Positions 5,189 through 5,353 of a stretch of 5,353 nucleotides of DNA are shown here, piece by piece. Position numbers and translations under genes: made by a program. The notes under the pieces are model-generated. The model searched no databases. It was not told the origin of the DNA and saw only the letters and a list, made by a program, of their open reading frames with translations. The stretch covers positions 1-5,353 of the forward strand of contig CAJMSO010000139.1 of NCBI GenBank assembly GCA_905216075.1. Reading direction: 5' to 3'. The number at the start of each line of letters is the position of its first letter. The stretch's first letter is position 1. Source of the stretch: an uncultured bacterium. GTDB lineage: Bacteria; Actinomycetota; Coriobacteriia; Coriobacteriales; Coriobacteriaceae.

Positions 5189-5353
5189 ATGGTCGAGTGG
5201 ATTGTTAAGCGTGCGCAGGGCGACCGTGCGCGCGTGGGCACGTTGACGGGCGTGGTGTGTATTCTCGCCAATGTGGCACTATGCGCTGCGAAGGGCGTAA
5301 TTGGCGTGCTGTCGGGATCGGTTTCGATTGTGGCGGATGCCATGAACAACCTG
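5189..5353 (+). CDS. Cation diffusion facilitator (CDF) family metal transporter, N-terminal part (3' truncated by window)
   Basis: CDF proteins export divalent metals such as Zn, Mn, Fe or Co from the cytoplasm in exchange for protons. The 55 visible residues give a short, basic, amphipathic N-terminus (MVEWIVKRAQGDRARVG), then a first membrane helix at about 18-39. The second helix follows, containing LSGSVSIVADAMNNL (41-55), which is the conserved start of CDF helix 2 and includes Asp50 and Asn53. The window ends before the next expected Asp (residue 57) that would complete the metal site, so metal specificity cannot be judged. The start is firm: an in-frame TAG (5186-5188) immediately precedes ATG 5189, and GGGGG (5175-5179) lies 9 nt upstream. 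It is separated from the preceding gene by a terminator and is probably an independent unit. Confidence 0.85.
   Translation, partial: MVEWIVKRAQGDRARVGTLTGVVCILANVALCAAKGVIGVLSGSVSIVADAMNNL

Noticed and set aside
4996..5349. Minus-strand frame across the intergenic region and the CDF gene start
   Set aside because: It reads through the terminator and antisense to the CDF gene, with no ribosome site or recognisable domain.

Overview
The window reads as a chromosomal stretch from a GC-rich, Gram-positive-type anaerobe. My best guess is a member of the Coriobacteriia, such as Collinsella. This rests on three things: the Firmicutes-type gene order accB-fabZ-accC-accD-accA, high-GC codon use, and clostridial-looking motifs in the carboxyltransferase. 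The assignment is an inference, because no rRNA or other marker is present.

Positions 1-3782 hold the distal part of a fatty-acid synthesis operon, all on the + strand and tightly packed. In order it encodes the C-terminal part of the biotin carboxyl carrier protein (accB, cut by the window edge), the 3-hydroxyacyl-ACP dehydratase fabZ, biotin carboxylase accC, and one 574-residue protein that joins the beta (AccD) and alpha (AccA) carboxyltransferase subunits. Together these make malonyl-CoA (AccB/AccC/AccDA) and carry out the dehydration step of chain elongation (FabZ). Spacers are 9 and 10 nt, and accC and accDA overlap by 14 nt, so translation is probably coupled. In this family of operons fabF/fabG/fabD/fabK and similar genes usually lie upstream, outside the window.

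Positions 3778-3830 hold a small palindromic repeat at the accDA/next-gene junction. It contains the accDA stop codon and both upstream candidate starts of the next gene. Positions 3799-5037 encode a lone membrane EIIC-type PTS sugar permease of the glucose/beta-glucoside superfamily, with no EIIA or EIIB domain in view. A decayed-looking copy of the same palindrome (about 5041-5073) and then a strong rho-independent terminator (5076-5109) follow it. The permease is thus bracketed by related repeats and may be read from the fatty-acid operon.

Positions 5110-5188 are a short intergenic region with at most a weak candidate promoter. From 5189 to the window end is the start of a cation diffusion facilitator (CDF) metal efflux gene.

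Most of the window is ordinary core metabolism. I see no convincing new biological system. The points that deserve a second look are the AccD-AccA fusion, the repeat that forms gene boundaries around the permease, and the orphan permease, which appears to lack the histidine usual in its family.
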